Positions 1 to 5,854 are shown, counted from the stretch's first letter. The stretch: DNA of 10,714 nucleotides from an uncultured Pseudomonadota bacterium (GCA_903904275.1 CAIVBX010000248.1:1-10714), one strand, 5' to 3'. Numbers and translations are program-made. Notes: a model not told the origin generated them from the sequence alone.

Positions 1-1124
1 AACATTTCACCCGCAAAAAAAACGCCTTCTAATTTTTTGCTCATTAAATCCGCATTCACTTCATCAAAACACACCCCCCCCGCACTGCTAATTGCTTCAT
101 CAATTGGGCGAGGTGATATTAGATTTATCGGCAAACACTTTAATGTTTTTGCCACGATTTCTACTGAATTCAAATCGTCTTTTTCTAAAACTTCGCGCAA
201 TAAACCTGCTTTTGCACCTTCTAATTTCAGGGTATTTCGCCAAAATTTCGCTGTCGATAATTTGCCGCGTGGTTTATTTAATTTTGTGAAAAGTTCTGAA
301 ACGGTTTTATCGGGAAATAAATCGAGATAAATCGTGGCATTGCCATTTGCAAAAATGTTGTCTCGAATGTATGCAGATGCCGCATAAATTAAACCGCCTT
401 CAATGCCGTTTTCAGTTAGCATGACATCGCCTTTTTTCTGAAAATCCTTGAAAGTTAAAACGCTACTTTTTAACGGTTGACCCGCAAAATGTTGTTTGAA
501 ATAGTCCGACCATGCCACGTTAAAACCGCAATTTGATGGTTGTAAGGTTTCAATATGAAAACCGTGATTACGAAAAATTGGCACCCATTCACCTGTCGAA
601 CCCAATTTCGCCCAACTTCCACCACCTAGCGCGAAAATTACCGCATCGGCTGAAAAAGACTGCTCACCGTTTGGAGTATCAAAAAGTAATTGATTTGTGT
701 CATTTCCCCAGCCAAGCCAACGATGACGCATTAAAAATTGCACGCCGTTTGCGCTTAAACGATGTACCCATGCGCGTAAAAGTGGTGAGGCTTTCATTTC
801 TTTAGGAAAAATTCGTCCAGAAGAACCAACAAACGTTTCAATCCCTAAATCGTTTGCCCATTCGTGTAAATGTGTCGCTGAAAATGTTTTTAAGTATTGA
901 GAAAGGACAACTTGTTGCGAACCGTAGCGTGTCATAAAGGTTTCAAAATCTTCGGAATGCGATAAATTCAATCCACCTTTTCCTGCCATTAAAATTTTTC
1001 GTCCGACAGAGGGCATTGCGTCAAACACCGTGATGTCAATATCGTGATATTGGCTTAATACATCGGCAGCCATTAAACCCGCTGCACCCGCGCCAATAAT
1101 GGCAACGTGAGGATATTTATTCAC
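1..1124 (-). CDS. FAD-dependent flavoprotein, HI0933/PP_4765 family (3' end beyond window)
   Basis: The minus strand is open from a GTG at 1122-1124 to the window edge, about 374 codons. The N-terminus has a dinucleotide-binding Rossmann signature, VAIIGAGAAGLMAA, at residues 7-20. It is followed by VGRKILMAGKGGLNLSHSE, typical of HI0933-like flavoproteins and closest, from memory, to the PP_4765 branch. Further on are FALGGGSWAKLGS, then SNCGFNVAWS, and near the edge ISSAGGV and FFAGEM, the start of the C-terminal FAD-contact motif. The family is usually near 400 residues, so only about 20-30 are missing. The substrate is unknown; these proteins are predicted FAD oxidoreductases. The GTG start lies inside the last codons of yajQ (GTGAATAA, 8-base overlap), which suggests translational coupling and puts the GxGxxG loop at the expected distance from the N-terminus. 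A run of eight G lies in the coding strand at 74-81. Confidence 0.9.
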   Translation of the reverse strand, partial: MNKYPHVAIIGAGAAGLMAADVLSQYHDIDITVFDAMPSVGRKILMAGKGGLNLSHSEDFETFMTRYGSQQVVLSQYLKTFSATHLHEWANDLGIETFVGSSGRIFPKEMKASPLLRAWVHRLSANGVQFLMRHRWLGWGNDTNQLLFDTPNGEQSFSADAVIFALGGGSWAKLGSTGEWVPIFRNHGFHIETLQPSNCGFNVAWSDYFKQHFAGQPLKSSVLTFKDFQKKGDVMLTENGIEGGLIYAASAYIRDNIFANGNATIYLDLFPDKTVSELFTKLNKPRGKLSTAKFWRNTLKLEGAKAGLLREVLEKDDLNSVEIVAKTLKCLPINLISPRPIDEAISSAGGVCFDEVNADLMSKKLEGVFFAGEM

Positions 1125-1599
1125 GGAAATTATCAAATTGAAGTGGTTGTTCTAAATTGGCACTGCGTAAAAATTGAATGGTCGCTTGCAAATCGTCCCG
1201 ATTTTTTCCAGTTACACGCAATTTTTCACCTTGAATGGCGGCTTGCACTTTTAACTTATTGTCTTTGATGAGTTTAACGATTTTTTTTGCTAAAACAGAT
1301 TCGATCCCTTGTTTTAACAACACTTCTTGGCGCATCAATTTACCACTGCCTTTAGGGTCTTTCACTTCCATGCACGCAATGTCAATGCCGCGTTTTGTGA
1401 GTTTGGAACATAAAACGCTAAACATTTGTTGTAATTGAAACGTGGATTCTGAAACCATCACAATGGTTTCATCGTTAATGTCAAAACTGGAATCTGTGCC
1501 TTTGAAATCAAAGCGTGTGGTGACTTCTTTATTCGCTTGGTCAACCGCATTTTTCGCTTCGTGTGGGTCAAATTCGGAAATAATATCAAATGAGGGCAT
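1117..1599 (-). CDS. yajQ: YajQ family cyclic-di-GMP-binding protein
   Basis: The 160-residue protein matches YajQ over its whole length (family usually 160-165). It starts MPSFDIISEFD and continues with EAKNAVDQANKEVTTRFDFKG, the conserved first repeat, then the central segment with KQGIESVLAKKIVKLIKD, and ends with VTGKNRDDLQATIQFLR near the C-terminus. The fold is a double ferredoxin-like repeat, cytoplasmic, with no catalytic motif. Characterised homologues (for example in Xanthomonas) bind cyclic-di-GMP and act with a transcription factor; a role here is inferred from family only. The start ATG has only a weak upstream GAG about 10 bases away. Its 3' end overlaps the flavoprotein start by 8 bases, so the two are likely co-transcribed. 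A relic of a foreign hsdM gene ends about 60 bases upstream, so the original yajQ promoter region may have been altered by the island. Confidence 0.95.
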   Translation of the reverse strand: MPSFDIISEFDPHEAKNAVDQANKEVTTRFDFKGTDSSFDINDETIVMVSESTFQLQQMFSVLCSKLTKRGIDIACMEVKDPKGSGKLMRQEVLLKQGIESVLAKKIVKLIKDNKLKVQAAIQGEKLRVTGKNRDDLQATIQFLRSANLEQPLQFDNFRE

Positions 1600-1658
1600 A
1601 AAGTTTAATCTCGTAAGTTTTCAAAAAAGTGACTGTGACGATGGTAACAAAAAACAAT

Positions 1659-1766
1659 TCAATCAGAAAATGAAAACGGTTTAAATTTGTGATTAGTTGG
1701 CACGCTGCGTAATTCGTCGCAGCTTTGCCAAAGTGATGAATAAAGCTCTGATTTTTTTAATGCCAT
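1659..1766 (-). pseudogene. hsdM: N-terminal relic of type I restriction methylase subunit HsdM
   Basis: A short reading frame starts at ATG 1764-1766 and stops at TGA 1659-1661 (35 codons). Its first 20 residues contain ALKKSELYSSLWQSCDELR, which I recognise as the characteristic beginning of HsdM methyltransferase subunits (family: ALKKS-LYSSLW-SCDELRGGMD...). Homology ends abruptly after LR; the remaining 15 residues (from SVPTNH) do not look like HsdM. HsdM proteins normally have about 500 residues, so this is a small scar of a deleted restriction-modification locus, without catalytic motifs, and cannot be functional. It overlaps the tail of the primase remnant in another frame and lies just upstream of yajQ on the same strand. 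The identification rests on memory of the family N-terminus. Confidence 0.7.
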
Positions 1767-2128
1767 GATGGTGAATTTCTCGTGGGTTTAATTTTTCTAC
1801 TATCTGAATGATAAGGCAATAAAAAACCCACTAAACCGTCCATTTTGTTGACGTTGAAAATGAGCTTTGCATAATCACGCATTTCAAAGTTAGAACGGTA
1901 AATTTCACGCGCTGGTATTAGTTCACCCGATGCAAGCACCGTGAAAGTGTCGTTTTTCAAACTTTGCATTGATATGTCAGTGCCATAATTCACAATCTTG
2001 TTGGCGATTTTTATGCGGCAATAACCCGTATCTTTAGTTAAATCTTCGAGTGAATAAGAGCTAACATTGTTATGACCAATAACGCCCGTAACCACTTCTT
2101 GAAAAACACTTTTACCGTTACGTCCATA
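1757..2128 (-). pseudogene. fragment of phage/plasmid primase-helicase (D5/P4 family)
   Basis: The minus strand is open from just after a TAG at 2129-2131. The fragment begins YGRNGKSVFQEV, a Walker A (GxNGKS) loop of the superfamily 3 helicase domain found in phage P4 alpha / D5-like primases. It continues with GVIGHNNVSSYSLEDLT, then RIKIANKIVNYGTDIS, VLASGELIPAREIY and FEMRDYAKLIFNVN, in the family order up to the sensor Asn. After FNVNKM (about 1842) the family pattern (expected: arginine-finger segment) is lost and 26 unrelated residues follow to a TAA at 1757. The N-terminal primase domain is absent: in-frame TAG and TGA codons lie just upstream of the P-loop. An internal GTG at 2095 could start a 112-residue product, but it would lack Walker A. 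This is a truncated replication gene of the mobile element, almost certainly non-functional. Confidence 0.8.
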
Positions 2129-2313
2129 CTAGCTATCGGGCTTTTTTCAATCTTTAAACATACGCCATCAACGTCACATTAGAAATTTCTACAATTATTT
2201 CAAGTTAAAAAAAGAAACTAAGCCAATCGGTTAAGGCATGACCGACTTATTGCCCCGTCGGGCTAGGCTTAGTTATTTGGTTTTCGAGGTGGTAAGCCCC
2301 TGATTAAATCATG
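2129..2313. other. non-coding stretch between primase remnant and HEPN gene
   Basis: About 185 bases without a supported gene. The right half holds the terminator-like structure described separately (2207-2274). In the left half I see only AT-rich sequence and the broken upstream edge of the primase fragment, with stops in the primase frame at 2129-2131 and 2147-2149. No Shine-Dalgarno plus start combination, tRNA or CRISPR repeat is visible. Confidence 0.5.
2207..2274 (-). terminator. terminator-like structure with two internal hairpins
   Basis: On the minus strand a perfect 9-bp stem pairs AACTAAGCC (2266-2274) with GGCTTAGTT (2216-2224) and is followed at once by TCTTTTTTT (2207-2215), as expected for a Rho-independent terminator. 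It lies about 40 bases after the HEPN-like gene stop. The 41 bases enclosed by the stem form two further hairpins: GCCC/GGGC at 2252-2263 with a 4-base loop, and a 5-bp stem at 2227-2231/2241-2245. The whole could fold as a three-way junction. It probably ends the integrase-HEPN transcript; the extra hairpins are unusual for a plain terminator. Confidence 0.6.
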
Positions 2314-2724
2314 TTAGTTTTTAGCAAATTCGAGTAAGTCATCGAGTAAAGGATTTAAAATTTCAATGCTCTTCCAGTACGTTTTGCAGTTAAGCAAAAA
2401 ATTATAACGATACGCCTCAGCGCAAACTGTGACGGTTACCATAGACTGTGAAAACTGCTCTATGTTCGATATAAACCCAGTGTCTTTGATAACCTGTTCA
2501 AATAAATTTTCGAGTTTATGCGTGCGTGGAAACGCGCCATATTCGCTTTTTGTTTCGAGTAAGTATTTAAACAATAGTTCAAACATTTGCTGATAATGAA
2601 AACAGTGCATTGAACAATCTTTAATGCTTGTTTTTTCTGCACAGTCAATCATAACAGCGTGTTCCCATGCCTTACCTGCTAAGTTTTCGACGTTCTCAAA
2701 TTGCTTTAATTTTTCTGCATACAT
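2314..2724 (-). CDS. small HEPN-like domain protein
   Basis: A 136-residue, all-helical, Cys-containing protein. The segment HYQQMFELLFKYLLE (about residues 43-57) followed by FPRTHKLENLFEQVI (about 65-79) and AEAYRYN (about 102-108) resembles HEPN domains, whose pattern is QQ-xE-alK-LL, then P-THdL--L, then a RY motif. I do not see the R-x4-6-H motif of HEPN ribonucleases, so RNA cleavage is not supported. No partner nucleotidyltransferase gene is visible. The start ATG at 2722-2724 has a strong Shine-Dalgarno (AGGGGG, 4 bases before ATG) and lies 13 bases after the integrase stop, so the genes are coupled. It ends about 40 bases before the terminator-like structure. Function in the element is unknown; the HEPN call is from pattern only. 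Confidence 0.65.
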   Translation of the reverse strand: MYAEKLKQFENVENLAGKAWEHAVMIDCAEKTSIKDCSMHCFHYQQMFELLFKYLLETKSEYGAFPRTHKLENLFEQVIKDTGFISNIEQFSQSMVTVTVCAEAYRYNFLLNCKTYWKSIEILNPLLDDLLEFAKN

Positions 2725-2737
2725 ATTGCCCCCTGTG

Positions 2738-3926
2738 TTATTGCTGTGATTTCAAACTGTCTAAATAATCCGCCCATGATTGCATCATTTTTCGGCGTTC
2801 TTCTAAATGTGCAGTGCGATTGTAAGCGCGTCCGTTCGGGTCTCTAACGGTGTGTGCTAATTGATGTTCAATAAAATCAGGTCGAAAGCCTAAAACCTCA
2901 TCAAGCAAAGTTCGTGCTGTTGCTCTAAAACCATGTACGGATACTTCCTCTTTGCTAAACCCCATATGTCGTAATGCCGCAAGTAACGCCCCGCGTCGGA
3001 CATACAGCGCGATCCATCCGGGGTACGTCACTGGGAAACACAAAACGTCCATGCCCTGTAATCAGTTGTAATTCTTGAATTGCGTTAATGACTTGATTCG
3101 CCAATGGCACGATATGTTGAACGTTTGTTTTCGTCACCAAGTAACGCCATTCTTTAGTCTCAAAATCAATCTGTGACCATTCCATTCCCCGTAATTCTAT
3201 TGGCCTCACAAATATCCGTGGTGCGATTTTCAACGCTTTTTTAACTAACAATGAACCGCTGTAACTATCAATTGCCCGAAGTAATAATGCGCCTAATTCT
3301 TTTGGATTGGTTATTGCTGAAAAATGCCCACCATTGACAGGTTTTAATGAACCTCGCAACGCTTGTGTTATGTCAGCGTCTAATCTGCCCGTCGTTATCG
3401 CATAACGAAAAACCGCGCCACAAGTCCACAGCATTCTATGTGCTGTTTCTATGGCGCGTTCTTCGATTTTTCGTAAAACAGCCAACAGCTCGACGGCTTT
3501 AATATCCAAAACTGGCTTACTTCCAATGTAAGGAAAAATATCGCGTTTAAGTCCACTGATTATGCGTTTTTTGTGGCTGTCTGATTTATCAGTCATGTTG
3601 CGCTCAAACCATTCACGCGCCAACACTTCAAAACTATTTGCCGCGCTATCAGCTCTTGCCAATTTAATTGCCTTTCTGTTTTCGTTAGGGTCAATGCTAT
3701 CAGCAAGTTGTGAGCGTGCCTCATCTCGTTTGTCGCGTGCTTGTTTCAAACTAATTTCAGGATAAATGCCAAGAGCTAATAATTTTTCTTTGCCGTCGAT
3801 TCGATATTTAAGACGAAAGTATTTTGAGCCGTTGGGATTGACCAACAGAAACATTCCTTTTTCGTCTGCGAGTTTATAAGGCTTGTCTTTGGCTTTGGCG
3901 TTCTTGCAGGTGGTATCTGTGAGCAT
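2738..3926 (-). pseudogene. int: P4-type tyrosine integrase, interrupted by a single frameshift
   Basis: The N-terminus MLTDTTCKNAKAKDKPYKLA, then KYFRLKYRIDGKEKLLALG, is the DUF4102 arm-binding region of P4-like integrases. A core-binding domain follows (about 95-190), then the catalytic domain with FVRPIELRGMEW (first catalytic Arg, about 241) and TKTNVQHIVPL (Lys about 266). The frame breaks after GHGRFVFPSDVP and stops at 2955. The rest lies in the +1 frame: ALLAALRHMGF, HGFRAT (H-x-x-R), HQLAH (His) and AYNRTAHLEERR (catalytic Tyr), ending SQQ at 2738. Skipping one base, for instance in the GGGG run at 2989-2992, restores about 395 residues, the usual family length. Neither piece carries all catalytic residues. 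The start at 3926 is chosen because it gives the family N-terminus; no clear Shine-Dalgarno is present. The gene reads away from the adjacent tRNA-Arg, the usual integration target geometry. Confidence 0.9.
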
Positions 3927-3981
3927 TGGGGGTATCGAATCTGGGGGTATTGAATGTACCCCAAAAAGTACCTGGGGGTAT
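3927..3981. repeat. three TGGGGGTAT direct repeats upstream of integrase
   Basis: TGGGGGTATYGAAT occurs at 3927-3940 and 3942-3955 (15-base period), and the shorter TGGGGGTAT at 3973-3981. The third copy also forms an inverted pair with TACCCC at 3957-3962. They lie directly before the integrase start, where repeats often bind the integrase arm domain, an excisionase or a repressor. No protein for them can be assigned from sequence. Confidence 0.75.
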
Positions 3982-3997
3982 GTCAATAGACTTCATT

Positions 3998-4025
3998 GGA
4001 CAATAGCGGACAATAGCGGACAATA
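3998..4025. repeat. three GGACAATA(GC) tandem repeats, 10-base period
   Basis: GGACAATAGC is at 3998-4007 and 4008-4017, followed by GGACAATA at 4018-4025. The spacing is about one helical turn, so the copies lie on one face of the DNA. With the other repeats between tRNA and integrase, they are good candidates for integrase arm-type sites. Further on, GGAT recurs with the same 10-base step at 4061, 4071 and 4081, which may be a weaker second array. Confidence 0.8.
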
Positions 4026-4094
4026 AAAAATCCACTAAGTCAGATAACTTGCGGGGCTATGGATGTCTTTGGATTGTATTGGATGCTTATATTG

Positions 4095-4168
4095 CGCCCC
4101 GAAGCGGAATCGAACCACTGACCTGTCTCTTAGGAGGAGACCGCTCTATCCTACTGAGCTACCGAGGC
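4095..4168 (-). tRNA. tRNA-Arg, anticodon CCU
   Basis: A full cloverleaf can be drawn on the minus strand, 74 bases. The acceptor GCCTCGG pairs with TCGGGGC (two G-U pairs), discriminator G. The D arm is GCTC/GAGC. The anticodon stem GTCTC/GAGAC encloses the loop CTCCTAA, giving anticodon CCU. The variable loop has five bases, and the T arm AGTGG/CCGCT encloses TTCGATT. CCA is not encoded: the next bases are CAA. The gene lies 43 bases after flgN and 168 bases before the integrase start, on the same strand, with its 3' end facing the mobile element. tRNA 3' ends are the usual target of P4-type integrases. A weak promoter may lie in 4180-4215, but no convincing -35/-10 pair is seen, so read-through from flgMN is possible. 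Confidence 0.95.
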
Positions 4169-4179
4169 GGCAGACAACA

Positions 4180-4218
4180 AGTTTAACATAATTTGAGGGG
4201 AGAATTGTCGGTTAAACT
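4180..4218. repeat. inverted repeat between flgN stop and tRNA-Arg
   Basis: AGTTTAAC (4180-4187) is perfectly inverted as GTTAAACT (4211-4218), with an inner AATT/AATT pair (4190-4193, 4203-4206) around a 9-base loop. One arm covers the flgN stop codon. On the minus strand it is followed by TTGTTGTC rather than a clean T run. It could be a weak terminator or an RNA processing stem separating flgN mRNA from the tRNA. Confidence 0.45.
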
Positions 4219-4706
4219 GAAACGAATGTGCTGTTTGATAAGTCGCTAATCACTGTGCCATCACGTCCGTAGCTCGTGATGTTTTCAGATTTGCCTTTTA
4301 AAATATGAAGAGTACGTTTGTTATTTCGCGCCAAAATATCAATACTTGCGCCGTTTTGTTCGTTTAAATTTTTGCAATCAAGGCATAATTGAATGAGCTT
4401 TTTCCAATTTGTTTCCAGTGTTTCAGATGATAAACCTGAAAGTGTCACTAATTGAAAATAGGCTTCTACGCCTTCGGGTGAATGCGGTAATTTTTCTGCC
4501 GCTAAAACTTGTTCTAATTGTTTATTGAACAAATCCAATTGTGTCACCAACTCACGCTTATTGTTCGCCACGGTGTTAATAAAACCCGCTTCAGGCGTGC
4601 GAATCAAATTATCGGCTTCTTGCTTGAGTTGCTGATGCAATCTTTGCGAGAGCAGCACGGCGTTTGCCATTAACTGCTCTGCAATTGGAAATGTGTGTTC
4701 AATCAT
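4212..4706 (-). CDS. flgN: FlgN, flagellar export chaperone
   Basis: A 164-residue cytoplasmic, helical protein. FlgN binds the hook-filament junction proteins FlgK and FlgL and escorts them to the flagellar export gate. The sequence shows the usual long N-terminal amphipathic helices (ANNKRELVTQLDLFNKQLEQ), a central Trp (TNWKKLIQLCLDCKNLNEQN, about 99-118) and the C-terminal pattern LHILKG followed by SYGRDGTV, which corresponds to the conserved L-G-x-S-x-x-YGxxG tail. Length fits the family (about 140-160). It starts 9 bases after the flgM stop, with GGGGTT at the end of flgM as a possible ribosome site. The flgM-flgN pair is expressed from the sigma-28 promoter upstream of flgM. FlgN proteins diverge strongly, so the call also rests on position. 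Confidence 0.85.
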   Translation of the reverse strand: MIEHTFPIAEQLMANAVLLSQRLHQQLKQEADNLIRTPEAGFINTVANNKRELVTQLDLFNKQLEQVLAAEKLPHSPEGVEAYFQLVTLSGLSSETLETNWKKLIQLCLDCKNLNEQNGASIDILARNNKRTLHILKGKSENITSYGRDGTVISDLSNSTFVSV

Positions 4707-4715
4707 AATTAGGTT

Positions 4716-5063
4716 TTAACCCCATAAAATAGCATCTTGCATCATCTTAGATGCAATCCGTTCTGAATTGATTTTGTAAGTACCGTTTTCAATAGATGCT
4801 TTGATGCTGGCTAATTTTGCCGCCCGTTCCGCATCTGCCCCAGATTTTGCTGATGATGATTCAAAACTTTTTCGAATTTTTGTCACTACATCGGTAATAA
4901 CAACACTGTCAGTGCTACCAAGTGTTTTGAGTTCAGCGGTGGGTTTAACATTTAATAATGCCGCTGAAAAATCTAATTTATCACTAGGTGTACTGTTTTT
5001 AATTGTCGTTTTGAAGGGCGATAAATTGATGCCCCTATTCTTGTGAATTTCGTCGATAGCCAT
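4716..5063 (-). CDS. flgM: FlgM, anti-sigma-28 factor
   Basis: FlgM binds and inhibits sigma-28 (FliA) until the hook-basal body is complete, then is secreted. The protein has 115 residues. Its N-terminus (MAIDEIHKN) is polar and probably disordered. The C-terminal sigma-binding region shows VTKIRKSF, then DAERAAKLASIKASIENGTY and KINSERIASKMM, the classic FlgM ending. It is slightly longer than the usual 97-107 residues. The start at 5063 is well supported: AAGGAG lies 6 bases before the ATG, and the extension upstream to a TTG at 5111 would run into the promoter. The gene lies 98 bases after flgA, with flgN 9 bases downstream, the same order flgA-flgM-flgN as in enteric bacteria. Confidence 0.93.
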   Translation of the reverse strand: MAIDEIHKNRGINLSPFKTTIKNSTPSDKLDFSAALLNVKPTAELKTLGSTDSVVITDVVTKIRKSFESSSAKSGADAERAAKLASIKASIENGTYKINSERIASKMMQDAILWG

Positions 5064-5101
5064 GCCGAGCTCCTTAAAGTTGTCTAATATGATAGACACT
5101 C

Positions 5102-5128
5102 GTATCGGCAAGGCAAAGAAATTCTTTA
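5102..5128 (-). promoter_or_regulatory. sigma-28 (FliA) promoter for flgM-flgN
   Basis: On the minus strand TAAAGAAT (5121-5128) and GCCGATAC (5102-5109) are separated by exactly 11 bases. The sigma-28 consensus is TAAAGTTT-N11-GCCGATAA, so 6 of 8 and 7 of 8 positions match, including all key bases. Transcription would begin near 5095, about 30 bases before the flgM start. FlgM would thus be made under control of the sigma factor it inhibits. Confidence 0.88.
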
Positions 5129-5161
5129 ACCAAATTTACATAAATATCGTGTAGGGCGTTG

Positions 5162-5854
5162 TTATTGCGTCACACTTACCTTTCCCGCATTCACAACAGT
5201 CGCATTGATAACCCGTTCGGAATTCTGATTTTTAACACGAATAACTTGTCCACGACTTCCATCCGATTGGGCAATGCCATTCATACTGATTCCAATTCCT
5301 GACTTTTCAGCCGTAATCACCACGCGTTCTCCGCGTTTAACGAGTTTTGGCTCAACTAAATCTTTCGCCATTAAAATCGTTCCCGTTGCCAAATTTCGTG
5401 CAACTTGTTTATGCAAAACTGCGTCTAATTGCGTTAAATAATTTTCATGCAACGACGAAACATCACGACGAGCTAACGTCACTTGATGCTCTGTTATCGT
5501 TTCACCATGTTGTAAAGGTTGTGTCAAAACAACAATTTTTTCAAATGGCGTAACGTTGATGGACACAAAAATTGCCCACGTTTTTCCAATGTTACAACGA
5601 ACATTGATTGCTGTTCTGCCAGCCTTCACCAAATTTGGTGTTGAAACCTGTATTGGTTGTAGACAAAGTGGCAAATTGACGCGATCCATTAACGGCACTA
5701 AGTTGATTTCATATTCCGTTGTTGTATTGATATTTTGAGCAACATAGCTTTTTACGGCTTCATAAATGGATTCATGTGATTGCCATTGTGGCTCGGCATG
5801 AGGTGCATTCGTGAAAAATAATGCAATGGCAAAAGTCAGAATAAATCGAGTCAT
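5162..5854 (-). CDS. flgA: FlgA, periplasmic P-ring assembly chaperone
   Basis: FlgA assists polymerisation of FlgI into the P-ring around the rod, in the periplasm. From the ATG at 5854 the protein has 230 residues. It begins with a Sec signal peptide: TR, a hydrophobic stretch FILTFAIALFF, then TNAPHAEPQ with probable cleavage near Ala-19 or nearby. The middle carries LCLQPIQV and VRCNIGKTWAIFVSINV. The C-terminal half is the SAF-like domain: VLTQPLQHGETIT, LARRDVSS, ARNLATGTILMAKDLVEP and a final part with KSGIGISMNGIAQSDGSRGQ and VRVKN-like residues, ending NAGKVSVTQ. An ATG at 5866 would add four residues; neither start has a strong Shine-Dalgarno. It is divergent from flgB, and a sigma-54-type element lies about 50 bases upstream. 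Confidence 0.93.
   Translation of the reverse strand: MTRFILTFAIALFFTNAPHAEPQWQSHESIYEAVKSYVAQNINTTTEYEINLVPLMDRVNLPLCLQPIQVSTPNLVKAGRTAINVRCNIGKTWAIFVSINVTPFEKIVVLTQPLQHGETITEHQVTLARRDVSSLHENYLTQLDAVLHKQVARNLATGTILMAKDLVEPKLVKRGERVVITAEKSGIGISMNGIAQSDGSRGQVIRVKNQNSERVINATVVNAGKVSVTQ

Noticed and set aside
37..805. Three plus-strand open frames (37-330, 92-289, 533-805)
   Set aside because: They lie opposite a continuous minus-strand flavoprotein frame with clear family motifs; their own translations resemble nothing and have no ribosome sites.
2248..2263. Possible second attachment site (TTATTGCCCCGTCGGG resembles the tRNA 3' end)
   Set aside because: The likeness to ATATTGCGCCCCGAAGCGG needs gaps and mismatches, and the bases are better explained by the hairpin at 2252-2263.
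3927..3986. Longer integrase start at TTG 3986
   Set aside because: The added 20 residues are encoded by the TGGGGGTAT repeats and do not resemble integrases; the family N-terminus begins at 3926.
3998..4025. CRISPR array
   Set aside because: The repeats are 8-10 bases and directly adjacent, with no spacers.
5064..5111. Longer FlgM start at TTG 5111
   Set aside because: It runs into the -10 box of the sigma-28 promoter, and the ATG at 5063 has a strong Shine-Dalgarno.
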